This document shows, piece after piece, positions 18,861 to 27,117 of a stretch of 64,000 bases of DNA (positions are counted from its first letter, which is position 1; each line of letters starts with the position of its first letter). Below the pieces are notes generated by a model. That model was not told the origin of the DNA and searched no databases. It was given only the letters and a program-made list of their open reading frames with translations. The translations under genes and the position numbers were made by a program. Source of the stretch: JAWXBM01 sp034440115 (GTDB lineage: Bacteria > Pseudomonadota > Gammaproteobacteria > Xanthomonadales > SZUA-36); the NCBI GenBank assembly GCA_034440115.1, contig JAWXBM010000115.1, forward strand, positions 1 to 64,000, given 5' to 3'.

Positions 18861-18930
18861 TCGGAGCGGCCGCAGAGCGGACTCCTACGAATGCGCAATT
18901 TGCTGTAGGAGGCCGCTCTGCGGCCGACCC
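18861..18930. repeat. REP-like palindromic pair
   Basis: TCGGAGCGGCCGCAGAGCGG...CTCCTACG and TGTAGGAGGCCGCTCTGCGG form an inverted pair in the gap between two genes. Same family as the elements inside the TPR genes. Confidence 0.8.
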
Positions 18931-18965
18931 GTTCATGAACCAACAACAGACATCGGATTAATGTT

Positions 18966-19637
18966 TCAGAGCAACTCTATACCCAGGTACAACACCACGG
19001 TCAACAACAAGCCCATGTGAACCACACCTTTTACAGTGGTTATCGGGCCAGTTTTACCCTTGATGGCGTTTACTTCCAGCAGGAAGATCAAGCCAAAAAC
19101 CGCTGCCAGTGAAACCACGCTTGCACTCATGACAGGAGTTGCCAGTTGCGCCAGGTGCACTGATGAAGCCATAAAGAAGAGCATGGGTATGGAGAACAGC
19201 GTATTGGTGCGTGATGCCAGGCCAGCTTTGGCCAGAGCGCCGGCTACTGCCGGGTCGGCTTCACCACCACCGTGTACCTTTTCTGCTGAAGCGATCGCGA
19301 TTTTCTGTGCAGGCCAAATGATCAGCCACACATTCAGGAACATAATGATACCCAGAACCGCACCAACCATGATGCCGTAGCCATTGAGCTGCTTTACACC
19401 TAACAGGGCGATACCGCTGAGGAAAGTGAACATGGCACCCCAACGGAACCACCACACAGCCCGCGGGACCAGGTTGCGGAAAGCATCATTTTTGGTTGAT
19501 GCTTCAGCTACTTTGAAAAATTCTCCTTGAACAAAATTGAAGTACCACAGCAGGCCAATCCAGGCCACGCCAGCGAACAGGTGTATCCACCTGATGATGA
19601 AGGCAAGGCCATTGCCCTGAAAAATTGCTAATTCCAC
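18966..19637 (-). CDS. PuuD/Urate_ox_N-like integral membrane protein
   Basis: A protein of 223 residues with about six membrane segments. The opening IRWIHLFAGVAWIGLLWYFN and the pattern of membrane histidines resemble the membrane domain of PuuD, described as a heme-containing urate hydroxylase. The C-terminal cytochrome c part of full PuuD is missing, so it may need a separate electron acceptor or have another role. Placement near glyoxylate/glycerate genes fits purine breakdown, but no other urate genes are visible. Confidence 0.6.
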   Translation of the reverse strand: MELAIFQGNGLAFIIRWIHLFAGVAWIGLLWYFNFVQGEFFKVAEASTKNDAFRNLVPRAVWWFRWGAMFTFLSGIALLGVKQLNGYGIMVGAVLGIIMFLNVWLIIWPAQKIAIASAEKVHGGGEADPAVAGALAKAGLASRTNTLFSIPMLFFMASSVHLAQLATPVMSASVVSLAAVFGLIFLLEVNAIKGKTGPITTVKGVVHMGLLLTVVLYLGIELL

Positions 19638-19751
19638 GATTCAGCTCTCCCTATGTCGGCGTTTTATGTTTCAGTTTGGAGTTGCCAAGCGAAAGGCAAC
19701 CCAGCGCATAGAGTACACCCGTTAGGCTCTTGTCCGAAACCCGAATTGTCC

Positions 19752-19819
19752 TGTAGGAGGCCGCTTTGCGGGTGACAATCGCGACTGACCCTTATCGCGC
19801 GCTGAGCGCATTCCTACAA
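19752..19819. repeat. REP-like palindromic pair
   Basis: TGTAGGAGGCCGCTTTGCGG and, about 30 bases on, ATCGCGCGCTGAGCGCATTC form a divergent inverted pair of the same family as the other GTAGGAG elements. The 19638-19819 gap holds nothing else recognisable. Confidence 0.75.
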
Positions 19820-20224
19820 TCAGGTGTTTGAAGCGATACGGATTTCGGTTACGAAACGGTCATCATTAGCGGCCTTGATGGCCTGGCGGCGACCGCCGGC
19901 AACGATGGTGCATTTATGCTCAAAGTGCTCTTCACGCAAATGTGCGGCGTGCCAGCGGTAACCGACAAAGCCGGGTAAGGCGCCCACTACAATGACCATG
20001 AAGATCAAAACGGGAATTTGTAATGCGGGCCAATCAGCCAAAAGGCCAGCCAATTCGGCCACATCAAACATCAGGGTAGAAGCGGCCACCAGGAACAATG
20101 TAGTCCAGCCCAGCCCGCGTCGAACCGCCCAAACCGAGGGCACCAGGAAAGCCAGCCAGGAAAAACCGCGCCGTACCGCTTCGTCGCCGTATTTGGGGTG
20201 GTGATAGACGTCAAAAACATGCAT
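19820..20224 (-). CDS. DUF2628-like membrane protein
   Basis: A protein of 134 residues beginning MHVFDVYHHPKYGDEAVRRG, then FSWLAFLVPSVWAVRRGLGW, the pattern of DUF2628 proteins, with three membrane segments and a soluble C-terminal tail. The function of the family is not known. It follows the first TPR gene on the same strand, with about 100 bases between. Confidence 0.65.
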   Translation of the reverse strand: MHVFDVYHHPKYGDEAVRRGFSWLAFLVPSVWAVRRGLGWTTLFLVAASTLMFDVAELAGLLADWPALQIPVLIFMVIVVGALPGFVGYRWHAAHLREEHFEHKCTIVAGGRRQAIKAANDDRFVTEIRIASNT

Positions 20225-20322
20225 CGTTTTCAGTCTCGCGTCAGCTACTCAAGCTTATTCACCAATTTGGTGGCACGTTTACACAATTTAAAGGGTGAGT
20301 CGTTGCTTTGGCTGAACCCCGC

Positions 20323-22248
20323 TTACCAGTCTTTCAAAGGAAACTCTACCGGACTGACCGGCGGCCACGCCAAGCCGGAGTCTTGCAGCATACTGGCAAA
20401 TACCGGAGTCGCCTCCAAATCAAAGGGTGCGCCACAAGCACAGTAATAAATACTCTGCAGCAATGCAATGTAGCCGAATGGCCTGCGATCCATCAGACCA
20501 GCCAATCGATTGGCTTCGTTGCGTTGACCACGCTGTGCAGCGAGTCTCAGGGTGGTTTGATCGTCCGGCCCAAAGCCTTCAATGAACTGGGCTTCGTAAT
20601 CCGCCGCCATCGCATCATCGCCCTCAATGGCTGCTATCGTGGCCAGTGACAGTAGCCGATCTGATTCTGTTGGTGTGCGCTGCTGAATGTTGCTTCTGGC
20701 TTCGGCAAATTTCCCTTGCATGGCCAAGGACATGGCAAGGGTTCGCACCAACCCGGGATGTTGTTGAATGGTAAGTCGCTGCTCGGTAAAGCGCTGCGCT
20801 TCATCCCATTGTCCTAACCACAACATGGATGCTGCGAGGTGAACAGCAGCGTGCACCTGCAATGGATCACAAGTAATGTTGCGCAAATAGGCCGCTTTGG
20901 CCAGCGCGCCATCACCGAAGGCGGCTGCAGCCAACTGAGCCCAAAGTGCCGTTTCACAGCCTGGCGCCTGCAAAGCGCGCTCACTTAAGATTTTCAAACC
21001 CCGCCAGTTACCCAGAAACAAGGCCCGGTCAAATTCAGCAGCCTCGCGCTGGCTGTCGTCTTTGGCATAGCGAATGGCATTGTCAAAATCGCTGCGTAAA
21101 TAGCCCGGGGCAAATTCAGCATCGGCCTGGGTGATATTGCCATCCAGTTTGCCGCTGGCCCGGTTAATCAGAATGTGACTGAACAAGTATGAATGGTGGA
21201 AATATGCGTCACTGAATGTCGGGTAGATATGGATTGCATCTTCAAAATTTTGATTGGCCTGGCGCAGCAAGCTGACCTGATTGGTATTCCGATGGGCCTG
21301 ATTGTAGAGGCCGATGCCTTTTTGATAGGCAATGAAAGCATCCATATTACGCACACCCGCTTGCAGCATGCGCTGCCGTTGCGCATCATCAAGGACGATA
21401 TTCAGAGCCGCTGCTACCTTGATAGAAATATCTTCCTGCACTGCGAAGGTATCCTCGGTGCGGCGGTCATAAGTTTCCGACCACAGACGAAAACCATCTT
21501 CGCTGCGAATCAACTGTGCAGTAATTCGAAGTTGATCTCCGGCGCGGCTTACCGAGCCTTCAACTATATGATCCACACCCAACTGTCCGGCAATCTCGCC
21601 CACCGGCAGGTTTTGCCCTTTAAAGTGAAAGGCAGATGTACGTGCGGTCACCATCAGTTCGGGTAACTGACTGAGGGCATTGATGATTTCTTCGGTCAGC
21701 CCATCGGCAAAATATTCATCATTCGGGCCGGTGCTCATCACGGCAAAGGGCAGAACTGCAACAGATGTGTGCAGAATGATTGCAGCAGGGGTGGGCGGTT
21801 CCACGGGTGTCGCGGCTGTGGATTTTGGCGCCAGTGAGTCGCCGGGCCTGACGTAGTCTTCAAGGGCAGGCCGTTCGGGCTGCCCACCATCCCTGCCGGA
21901 GAACACAAAGCGCTCCAGGCCCATGAACACAATTATGATGGAAAGAATCAGCAGAATACTGAAGTCCAGACGGCGGCCGGATTCATTGCCCATTCTGATG
22001 GTTCGATCCACCCGGCTTTCCGGAATCATGCCCTGCGGGGTTAACTCAAACGCCCAGGAAATAATCAGGGCAATGGGGAAGCCGATGGCAATGGTGATCA
22101 ACAAGGCGCGCATGGCCCAGTCGGGTGAGTCGAAACTTTCCAGCACCAAATCAGCAACCTGTGCCAGCAGCCAGGCGGCAATCAAATAGCCCAATGCCAC
22201 CTTGAAGACATTGCGCTTGCGTAGTTCCTTGATCAGTCCTCTGCTCAT
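20323..22248 (-). CDS. Membrane-anchored TolB-N/FlgO-like TPR protein, paralogue 1
   Basis: A protein of 641 residues. The N-terminus IKELRKRNVFKVALGYLIAA begins three predicted membrane segments (about 16-36, 44-66, 95-115) with the conserved cytoplasmic loop AFELTPQGMIPESRVDR between segments two and three. Next is a domain opening TSVAVLPFAVMSTGPNDEYFADGLTEEI and closing WSETYDRRTEDTFAVQEDIS, as in TolB-N/FlgO-like (COG5616-type) proteins, then a TPR region to the end. No kinase, cyclase or DNA-binding domain is present. It is the most divergent of the array, without the shared C-terminal ELGLEPL motif and without a REP in the linker. It lies 33 bases downstream of paralogue 2. Confidence 0.8.
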   Translation of the reverse strand: MSRGLIKELRKRNVFKVALGYLIAAWLLAQVADLVLESFDSPDWAMRALLITIAIGFPIALIISWAFELTPQGMIPESRVDRTIRMGNESGRRLDFSILLILSIIIVFMGLERFVFSGRDGGQPERPALEDYVRPGDSLAPKSTAATPVEPPTPAAIILHTSVAVLPFAVMSTGPNDEYFADGLTEEIINALSQLPELMVTARTSAFHFKGQNLPVGEIAGQLGVDHIVEGSVSRAGDQLRITAQLIRSEDGFRLWSETYDRRTEDTFAVQEDISIKVAAALNIVLDDAQRQRMLQAGVRNMDAFIAYQKGIGLYNQAHRNTNQVSLLRQANQNFEDAIHIYPTFSDAYFHHSYLFSHILINRASGKLDGNITQADAEFAPGYLRSDFDNAIRYAKDDSQREAAEFDRALFLGNWRGLKILSERALQAPGCETALWAQLAAAAFGDGALAKAAYLRNITCDPLQVHAAVHLAASMLWLGQWDEAQRFTEQRLTIQQHPGLVRTLAMSLAMQGKFAEARSNIQQRTPTESDRLLSLATIAAIEGDDAMAADYEAQFIEGFGPDDQTTLRLAAQRGQRNEANRLAGLMDRRPFGYIALLQSIYYCACGAPFDLEATPVFASMLQDSGLAWPPVSPVEFPLKDW

Positions 22249-22281
22249 GATTCCTTGCTCATATAAAGCATTTACACTAGA

Positions 22282-24477
22282 TCAGCTTGTTAGTGGTTCC
22301 AGGCCGAGTTTTTCCCTTTCGGCATCACGATGCTGTTCAAAGCTTTTAATGATATTTTCGTAGCGTTCATCACCACGCAAAGGCGCAAAAGGCGAAGACT
22401 CACCAACAAAGTCCAGGCGAGGTATGCCGCCCAGTTCAGCTACTTTGTCCAACATGTCCAACGCCATGGCGTAGTCGCCGGACAACATGGCGTGCATCGC
22501 GCGCGAAGAGTGCAAAACCCAGTTGTCAGCACCTTCAGCCAGTTGAGAGTCCAGAGATTCCTGAGCGAGGGCCATAACCTCGTTAAACTTCTGTTCATTA
22601 CCGGTTTGGCTGTAAGCCTGAGCCAGGTAATCCAGCAGAAACACGCCAAAACCATCGCGACGTGGGAAGTCTTTGTCCAGCGCGTCCAGATCCGGCCAGC
22701 GGCTTTCAATAAAATCGACAATCTCCTGGAAGCGGCCGTGACGTGCCAGGATTTCGAGGGCAAACTCCGGCGTATTGCCGCGACTGACCCAGTCTGCAGT
22801 TTGCTGAAGAGCTTCCTCGGTCCGGCCCAATCTATCCAATGCCAGCGCGCCGAAGCTTTCAGTTCCGAGCTCGGCCACCCGCTCAAATTGATGTGTACCA
22901 ATGGCCACGGCGCTTAACCAAAATCGATCGACGCTGTTCAGCGGTTCTAACTCCACCGAACGGGTCAAATACTGATCACTCTCTGCCCAGTTTCCGGCGA
23001 AGACCTGCACCCTACCGATGGTTGAGCTCAGGCTGGCACTGGATGGCATAAAGCGCTGCAGGTTTTCCAGGTTCTCCATGGCTTCGTCGGTACGGCCCTG
23101 CATCGACAGTTCCTGGGCGAGGTTGTTGAAGGTGGGCGGATGCAGCGGGTCGTGCGCAAAAGTTTGTTGCAGAATTTCCACATTGCGTTTCAATTCTCCC
23201 TGCGTGCTGAGGCTGATGGCCAGCCAAACACTGGCGTTGGTGAGGTTGGGATTAATGGCCAAAGCGCGCTCCAGCCAGTCAACGGATTTGTCGTAATCCA
23301 GTTGAGCATTCATCTCATACAGACCCATCCCGGCCATGGCCTCGGCTTGTTGGGGGTCCAGTTCCAAAGCTCGGTCGAACAGGGCTTTGGCTTTGCTGAA
23401 TGCCTCGTCGGTTGGCAAGCTGCCGTAATTATCGGAAGAAAGCAGCATCGTGGCGATACCTAGTTGGGCGTAGGCCGGGGCGTAGCCGGGGTCAATACCA
23501 ATTGCATCACCGAGCAAGTCTGAAGCCATTTGCAGGCTGGCCTGGTTGCGTTCATAAATCCGCTGGCCAGCCAGCAGATAGAGTTCATAGGCTTCCGTAT
23601 CTGTCCGTGCAACCTTAGTGGTTTGCTCGCCTATCAAATGCGCCTTGAGTTCCTGCAGGATGGAAGCCGAAATTTCATCCTGGATGGCAAAAATATCGTC
23701 CAGTTCGCGATCATAGTTTTCCGACCAGATGTGGTAGCCGTCATCGACTTTGATGAGCTGTGCCGTGACCCGCACCCGGTTGCCGGCTTTGCGCACGGAG
23801 CCTTCAAGTATGTGTGACACGTTCAAAGCGGCACCGATCTCGCGCAGGTCCTGGTTCTGGCCTTTGAAGGCGAATGAGGACGTACGGCCCGCAACTTTCA
23901 GGTCAGTCACTTTGGCCAATGCGTTGAGAATTTCCTCTGAAATGCCGTCCGAAAAAAACTCGTTGTTGGCATCCTCGCTCATGTTGACGAAGGGTAGTAC
24001 GGCGATGGATTTGGCAGGAGGTTTGTCGGCTTGTAGGAGCGAGCCTTGCTCGCGATTGAGGTGCTGGTCGGCCGCAAGGCGGCTTCCTACAGGATCAGAT
24101 GTGGATGTTTCGCTACCTGTAAAGCGATCAACCAGTAGCAGGACAATGACCACGGCCATGACGCCGATGATGACGAAATCAAGCTTGCGACCGGTTTTGG
24201 GTGTGATTGACTGGCTGCGATCAACATCCTTTTCGCGCTTGATGCCTTCTGGGGTGAGTTCAAATGCCCAGGCAAAGATCAAGGCGATGGGCAGCCCAAT
24301 CCCCAGGGCCAGCATAAACACCTGCATGATCCACTGCGGCGCGGAAATGTTTTCCAGCACAATGTCCGCCAGTTGCAGCAGCAGCCAGGCGGATACCAGG
24401 TACGCCACTCCAACACGCACCACATTGCGGCGTTTGAGCTCTTCGATAAAGCCGGTTTTTTCTGCGGGTTTATTCAT
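22282..24477 (-). CDS. Membrane-anchored TolB-N/FlgO-like TPR protein, paralogue 2
   Basis: A protein of 731 residues. GFIEELKRRNVVRVGVAYL leads into membrane segments at about 21-41, 50-72 and 101-118; the loop TPEGIKREKDVDRSQSITPK separates the last two. The linker at about 129-150 is encoded by a REP pair and reads VGSRLAADQHLNREQGSLLQ. The domain from about 157 to 290 (SIAVLPFVNMSEDANNEFFS to YDRELDDIFAIQDEI) is TolB-N/FlgO-like. TPR repeats fill the rest, ending EKLGLEPLTS. By positive-inside reasoning the soluble part is periplasmic. A chaperone, scaffold or sensor role is possible; nothing shows which. Confidence 0.8.
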   Translation of the reverse strand: MNKPAEKTGFIEELKRRNVVRVGVAYLVSAWLLLQLADIVLENISAPQWIMQVFMLALGIGLPIALIFAWAFELTPEGIKREKDVDRSQSITPKTGRKLDFVIIGVMAVVIVLLLVDRFTGSETSTSDPVGSRLAADQHLNREQGSLLQADKPPAKSIAVLPFVNMSEDANNEFFSDGISEEILNALAKVTDLKVAGRTSSFAFKGQNQDLREIGAALNVSHILEGSVRKAGNRVRVTAQLIKVDDGYHIWSENYDRELDDIFAIQDEISASILQELKAHLIGEQTTKVARTDTEAYELYLLAGQRIYERNQASLQMASDLLGDAIGIDPGYAPAYAQLGIATMLLSSDNYGSLPTDEAFSKAKALFDRALELDPQQAEAMAGMGLYEMNAQLDYDKSVDWLERALAINPNLTNASVWLAISLSTQGELKRNVEILQQTFAHDPLHPPTFNNLAQELSMQGRTDEAMENLENLQRFMPSSASLSSTIGRVQVFAGNWAESDQYLTRSVELEPLNSVDRFWLSAVAIGTHQFERVAELGTESFGALALDRLGRTEEALQQTADWVSRGNTPEFALEILARHGRFQEIVDFIESRWPDLDALDKDFPRRDGFGVFLLDYLAQAYSQTGNEQKFNEVMALAQESLDSQLAEGADNWVLHSSRAMHAMLSGDYAMALDMLDKVAELGGIPRLDFVGESSPFAPLRGDERYENIIKSFEQHRDAEREKLGLEPLTS
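24033..24091. repeat. REP pair inside the coding region of paralogue 2
   Basis: TGTAGGAGCGAGCCTTGCTC and GGTCGGCCGCAAGGCGGCTT plus CCTAC form a complete inverted pair within the gene. The reading frame passes through it, encoding residues about 129-150. Confidence 0.85.
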
Positions 24478-24483
24478 TTGTAA

Positions 24484-24717
24484 TATTTGGGGTTAGAGTA
24501 ATATTTGGGGTCATAATGTTTGGGGTCAGAGTGAGCTGACCCGGTTTATCGGACATATTAATTAAGCCACTAATATTTGGGGTCAGAGTAAAAACTCGAA
24601 AATCGAGTTTCGGCAGATGGCAAGCACGAAGCATTCTCTGATCCGAATTGGAAAAAGTGAAAGCCCTTAATTTTTACTCTGACTCCAAATTTCACCCCAA
24701 ATTTCACCCCAAATTTC
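24484..24717. repeat. Cluster of GGGGTCAGAG palindromic elements between paralogues 2 and 3
   Basis: At least four forward copies of a TTTGGGGTCAGAG-like end (24484-24592) face three inverted copies of CTCTGACCCC/TTTCACCCCAAATTTC (about 24668-24716). The two sets enclose about 100 bases without coding signs. The same ends recur at 27005, 31386, 38323 and 40653. Confidence 0.75.
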
Positions 24718-26992
24718 ATGTGTTCACAGGCTCCAATCCCAATTCCGCACGCTCGGCATTCAGGTGTTCGATCATGCGCACTTGTATGGCTTCAAAGCGA
24801 GGATCACCCTCCAGTGTCTTCAGATAGGGAAATTCTCGAGTGATGGGTGTTGCTGTAGAAATAAATCCGCGTGAGATGGCGCGGTCGAGAAATTCCAGGC
24901 TGGTATCGGGGTTGCCTGCCATGGCGTAGTACGATGCTTCACTCATAAAAAAGAGCGGGTTGTCGATACCCTGGTCAATCAGGTTTTGATGCGTTCGCAA
25001 CGTACGGGACTGTGCATCGTTGAAGCGCTCTTCATTGCCAGTTCGGGAGTAAGCCAACGCTACATCCAGCATCATCAAATGGCCGGTACCAGCCCATGGC
25101 GGGAAATCTTTCTCAAGAGCGTCCAGGTTTGGCCAGCGCTCTTCCAGGTATTCGACCACCTCAGCGGACCGTCCGGCAAGATTGAGAACATTGAATAGCG
25201 TACCTGCATCAGCCATTTGCTCTGCACGCTTGAATGCCAGAAGGCTGGCTTCCTCGGTACGATTCAACAGGGTCAGAGCGATAATGGGTTGCCACTCCTC
25301 GCCTTGTTCCAGTAAGCGATCCAATTGCTGGGTGGCCATCAGGTTGAAGCCACGAGTAATGCGGGCTACCGAGTTCGATGGCTGCAATGCAATGGCCTGA
25401 TCGGCTTGCTGCATGCTTTGAGCGTAGTGACCCTGGTCAAAATTGATCGCGGCTTGACTGGAAAGGATGGTGGCATCATTTGGAATCAACGGTCGAATGC
25501 GCTCAATATAGGCTTCCGCTTTATCGTATTCGCCAAACCAGACAAAACTGTTAATGGCATTTCTTACACCGGGGCGATAGAGGGGGTCGCGTTCTATCAT
25601 TTGCTCCACAACGTCTTTAGCGTCGAGCGGTCGGCCCAGGGCATTGAGTGATATGTACAGCCAGTTGCTGGCATCCATCATGCCCGGGTTAAGCTCAAGA
25701 GCCTTGCGCAAAGGTGCTTCTGACTTTTCGACTCCAAGTGGGCGCGAGTTGTGATACAGGCCCATTCCTGCCCATGCTTCAGCCAATTCCGGGTCCAGTT
25801 GCAATGCTTTATCCAGATACAGCTTTCCTTGCGTCAGCGCCTGATCCGTGGGGATGTTGCCGTAACTACCCACACCTTCACGTAACAGCAAGGCTGCAAT
25901 GCCGCGTTGCGCATAGGCTGGCGCGTAGTTCGGATCAATGGCAATGGCACGATCCAGCAATTCCACGGCTGATTCAATAGTCGGACCAGTGCGTTCATAC
26001 ATACGCTGCTTGGCCAGCAGGTATAAGTCGTAGGCTTCCGTGTTCGCTCGGGTGGTTTCAACTAATTGCGGTTGCTCATCCAGCAAATGCAATTTGAGTT
26101 GTTCCAGGATGGCATTGGCGATCTCGTCCTGGATCTCGAATACGTCGGTCATTTCCCGGTCGTAACTCTCCGACCACAGGTGAAAGCCATCATCCACCTG
26201 GATAAGCTGCGCCGTAATGCGCACCTTGTCGCCAGATTTCCGCACCGAGCCTTCAAGGATGTTTTCAACACCCAGTGCCTCGCCGATTACGCGCAAGTCC
26301 TGGTTCTCGCCTTTAAAAGCGAATGAAGATGTTCGACCGGCGACCTTCAGGTCTTTAACCTTAGCCAGGGCATTGAGAATTTCCTCGGAAATACCGTCGG
26401 AGAAGTATTCCTGCTCCGGGTCGGAGGACATGTTGACGAAGGGCAGCACGGCGATGGATTTGGCAGATGTTTTGTCGGCAGCGTCTTTTTGTAGGAGCGA
26501 GCCATGCTCGCGACCGGCGTCTTGTTCGGCCGCAGAGCGGCCTCCTGCCTCAGATGAATCGGTGCCATTTTGTAGGAGCGCGCTTTGCGCGCGACCAGAG
26601 CCTTGTTCGGCCGCAGAGCGGCCTCCTACAGACTCATCATCAAACCGCGATTCCCACACGAAGTAGCCCAGCGCAATAACCAGAATGGCAATAATGCTGC
26701 GATCCAGGACATGACCGGTTTTGTGGGTAATCGACTGGCTGCGATCCACGTCCCGTTCTTTCTTCAGGCCTTCAGGGGTGAGCTCAAAAGCCCAGGCAAA
26801 TATCAGCGCGATGGGAAAACCAATAATCAGCACAACGAGGATGGCCTGAATCACCCAGTCGGGTGCTTGAAAGTTTTCCAGCATCAGGTCGGCCACCTGG
26901 GCTAGTAACCACGCTGCGATCAGGTAAACCACGCCCACCCGCACCACGTTGCGGCGTTTGAGTTCCTCAAAAAAACTGGTGGTTTCAGTCAT
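24716..26992 (-). CDS. Membrane-anchored TolB-N/FlgO-like TPR protein, paralogue 3
   Basis: A protein of 758 residues, same plan as paralogue 2: FFEELKRRNVVRVGVVYLIA, three membrane segments, the loop TPEGLKKERDVDRSQSITHK, then a linker of about 70 residues, the longest but one in the set. Two complete REP pairs in the linker encode VGGRSAAEQGSGRAQSALLQ and AGGRSAAEQDAGREHGSLLQ. The TolB-N-like domain opens SIAVLPFVNMSSDPEQEYFS and the TPR region ends AELGLEPVNT. Its stop codon lies at the edge of a palindrome cluster. Confidence 0.8.
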   Translation of the reverse strand: MTETTSFFEELKRRNVVRVGVVYLIAAWLLAQVADLMLENFQAPDWVIQAILVVLIIGFPIALIFAWAFELTPEGLKKERDVDRSQSITHKTGHVLDRSIIAILVIALGYFVWESRFDDESVGGRSAAEQGSGRAQSALLQNGTDSSEAGGRSAAEQDAGREHGSLLQKDAADKTSAKSIAVLPFVNMSSDPEQEYFSDGISEEILNALAKVKDLKVAGRTSSFAFKGENQDLRVIGEALGVENILEGSVRKSGDKVRITAQLIQVDDGFHLWSESYDREMTDVFEIQDEIANAILEQLKLHLLDEQPQLVETTRANTEAYDLYLLAKQRMYERTGPTIESAVELLDRAIAIDPNYAPAYAQRGIAALLLREGVGSYGNIPTDQALTQGKLYLDKALQLDPELAEAWAGMGLYHNSRPLGVEKSEAPLRKALELNPGMMDASNWLYISLNALGRPLDAKDVVEQMIERDPLYRPGVRNAINSFVWFGEYDKAEAYIERIRPLIPNDATILSSQAAINFDQGHYAQSMQQADQAIALQPSNSVARITRGFNLMATQQLDRLLEQGEEWQPIIALTLLNRTEEASLLAFKRAEQMADAGTLFNVLNLAGRSAEVVEYLEERWPNLDALEKDFPPWAGTGHLMMLDVALAYSRTGNEERFNDAQSRTLRTHQNLIDQGIDNPLFFMSEASYYAMAGNPDTSLEFLDRAISRGFISTATPITREFPYLKTLEGDPRFEAIQVRMIEHLNAERAELGLEPVNT
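26491..26630. repeat. Two successive REP pairs inside the coding region of paralogue 3
   Basis: Pairs at 26491-26549 and 26572-26630 have the form GTAGGAGCG(A/C)G...CGCG and GGCCGCAGAGCGGCCTCCT. Both are read through in frame, giving two near-identical peptide copies in the linker. The duplication suggests tandem growth of the element. Confidence 0.88.
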
Positions 26993-27004
26993 ATCGTTTC
27001 CACA

Positions 27005-27110
27005 CAGGGGTCAGAGAGAAATTGGGGTCAGAGTAGAGTGCCAGAGTAAGTTCTCGCTCCGATACCGTCTGGTTGCTGGTTTACTCTGGCACTTTACTCT
27101 GACCCCAAAA
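27005..27110. repeat. GGGGTCAGAG palindromic element between paralogues 3 and 4
   Basis: GGGGTCAGAGTAGAGTGCCA (about 27023-27042), extended by GAGTAA, faces TTTACTCTGGCACTTTACTC (about 27080-27099) plus TGACCCC. An extra half copy, GGGGTCAGAG, is at 27007. Arms are nearly perfect over 27 bases. Confidence 0.85.
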
Positions 27111-27117
27111 TTAAAGT

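Noticed and set aside
18121..19020. 299-codon plus-strand frame opposite the reductase
   Set aside because: It crosses the end of one gene, a REP pair and the next gene; no coherent domain.
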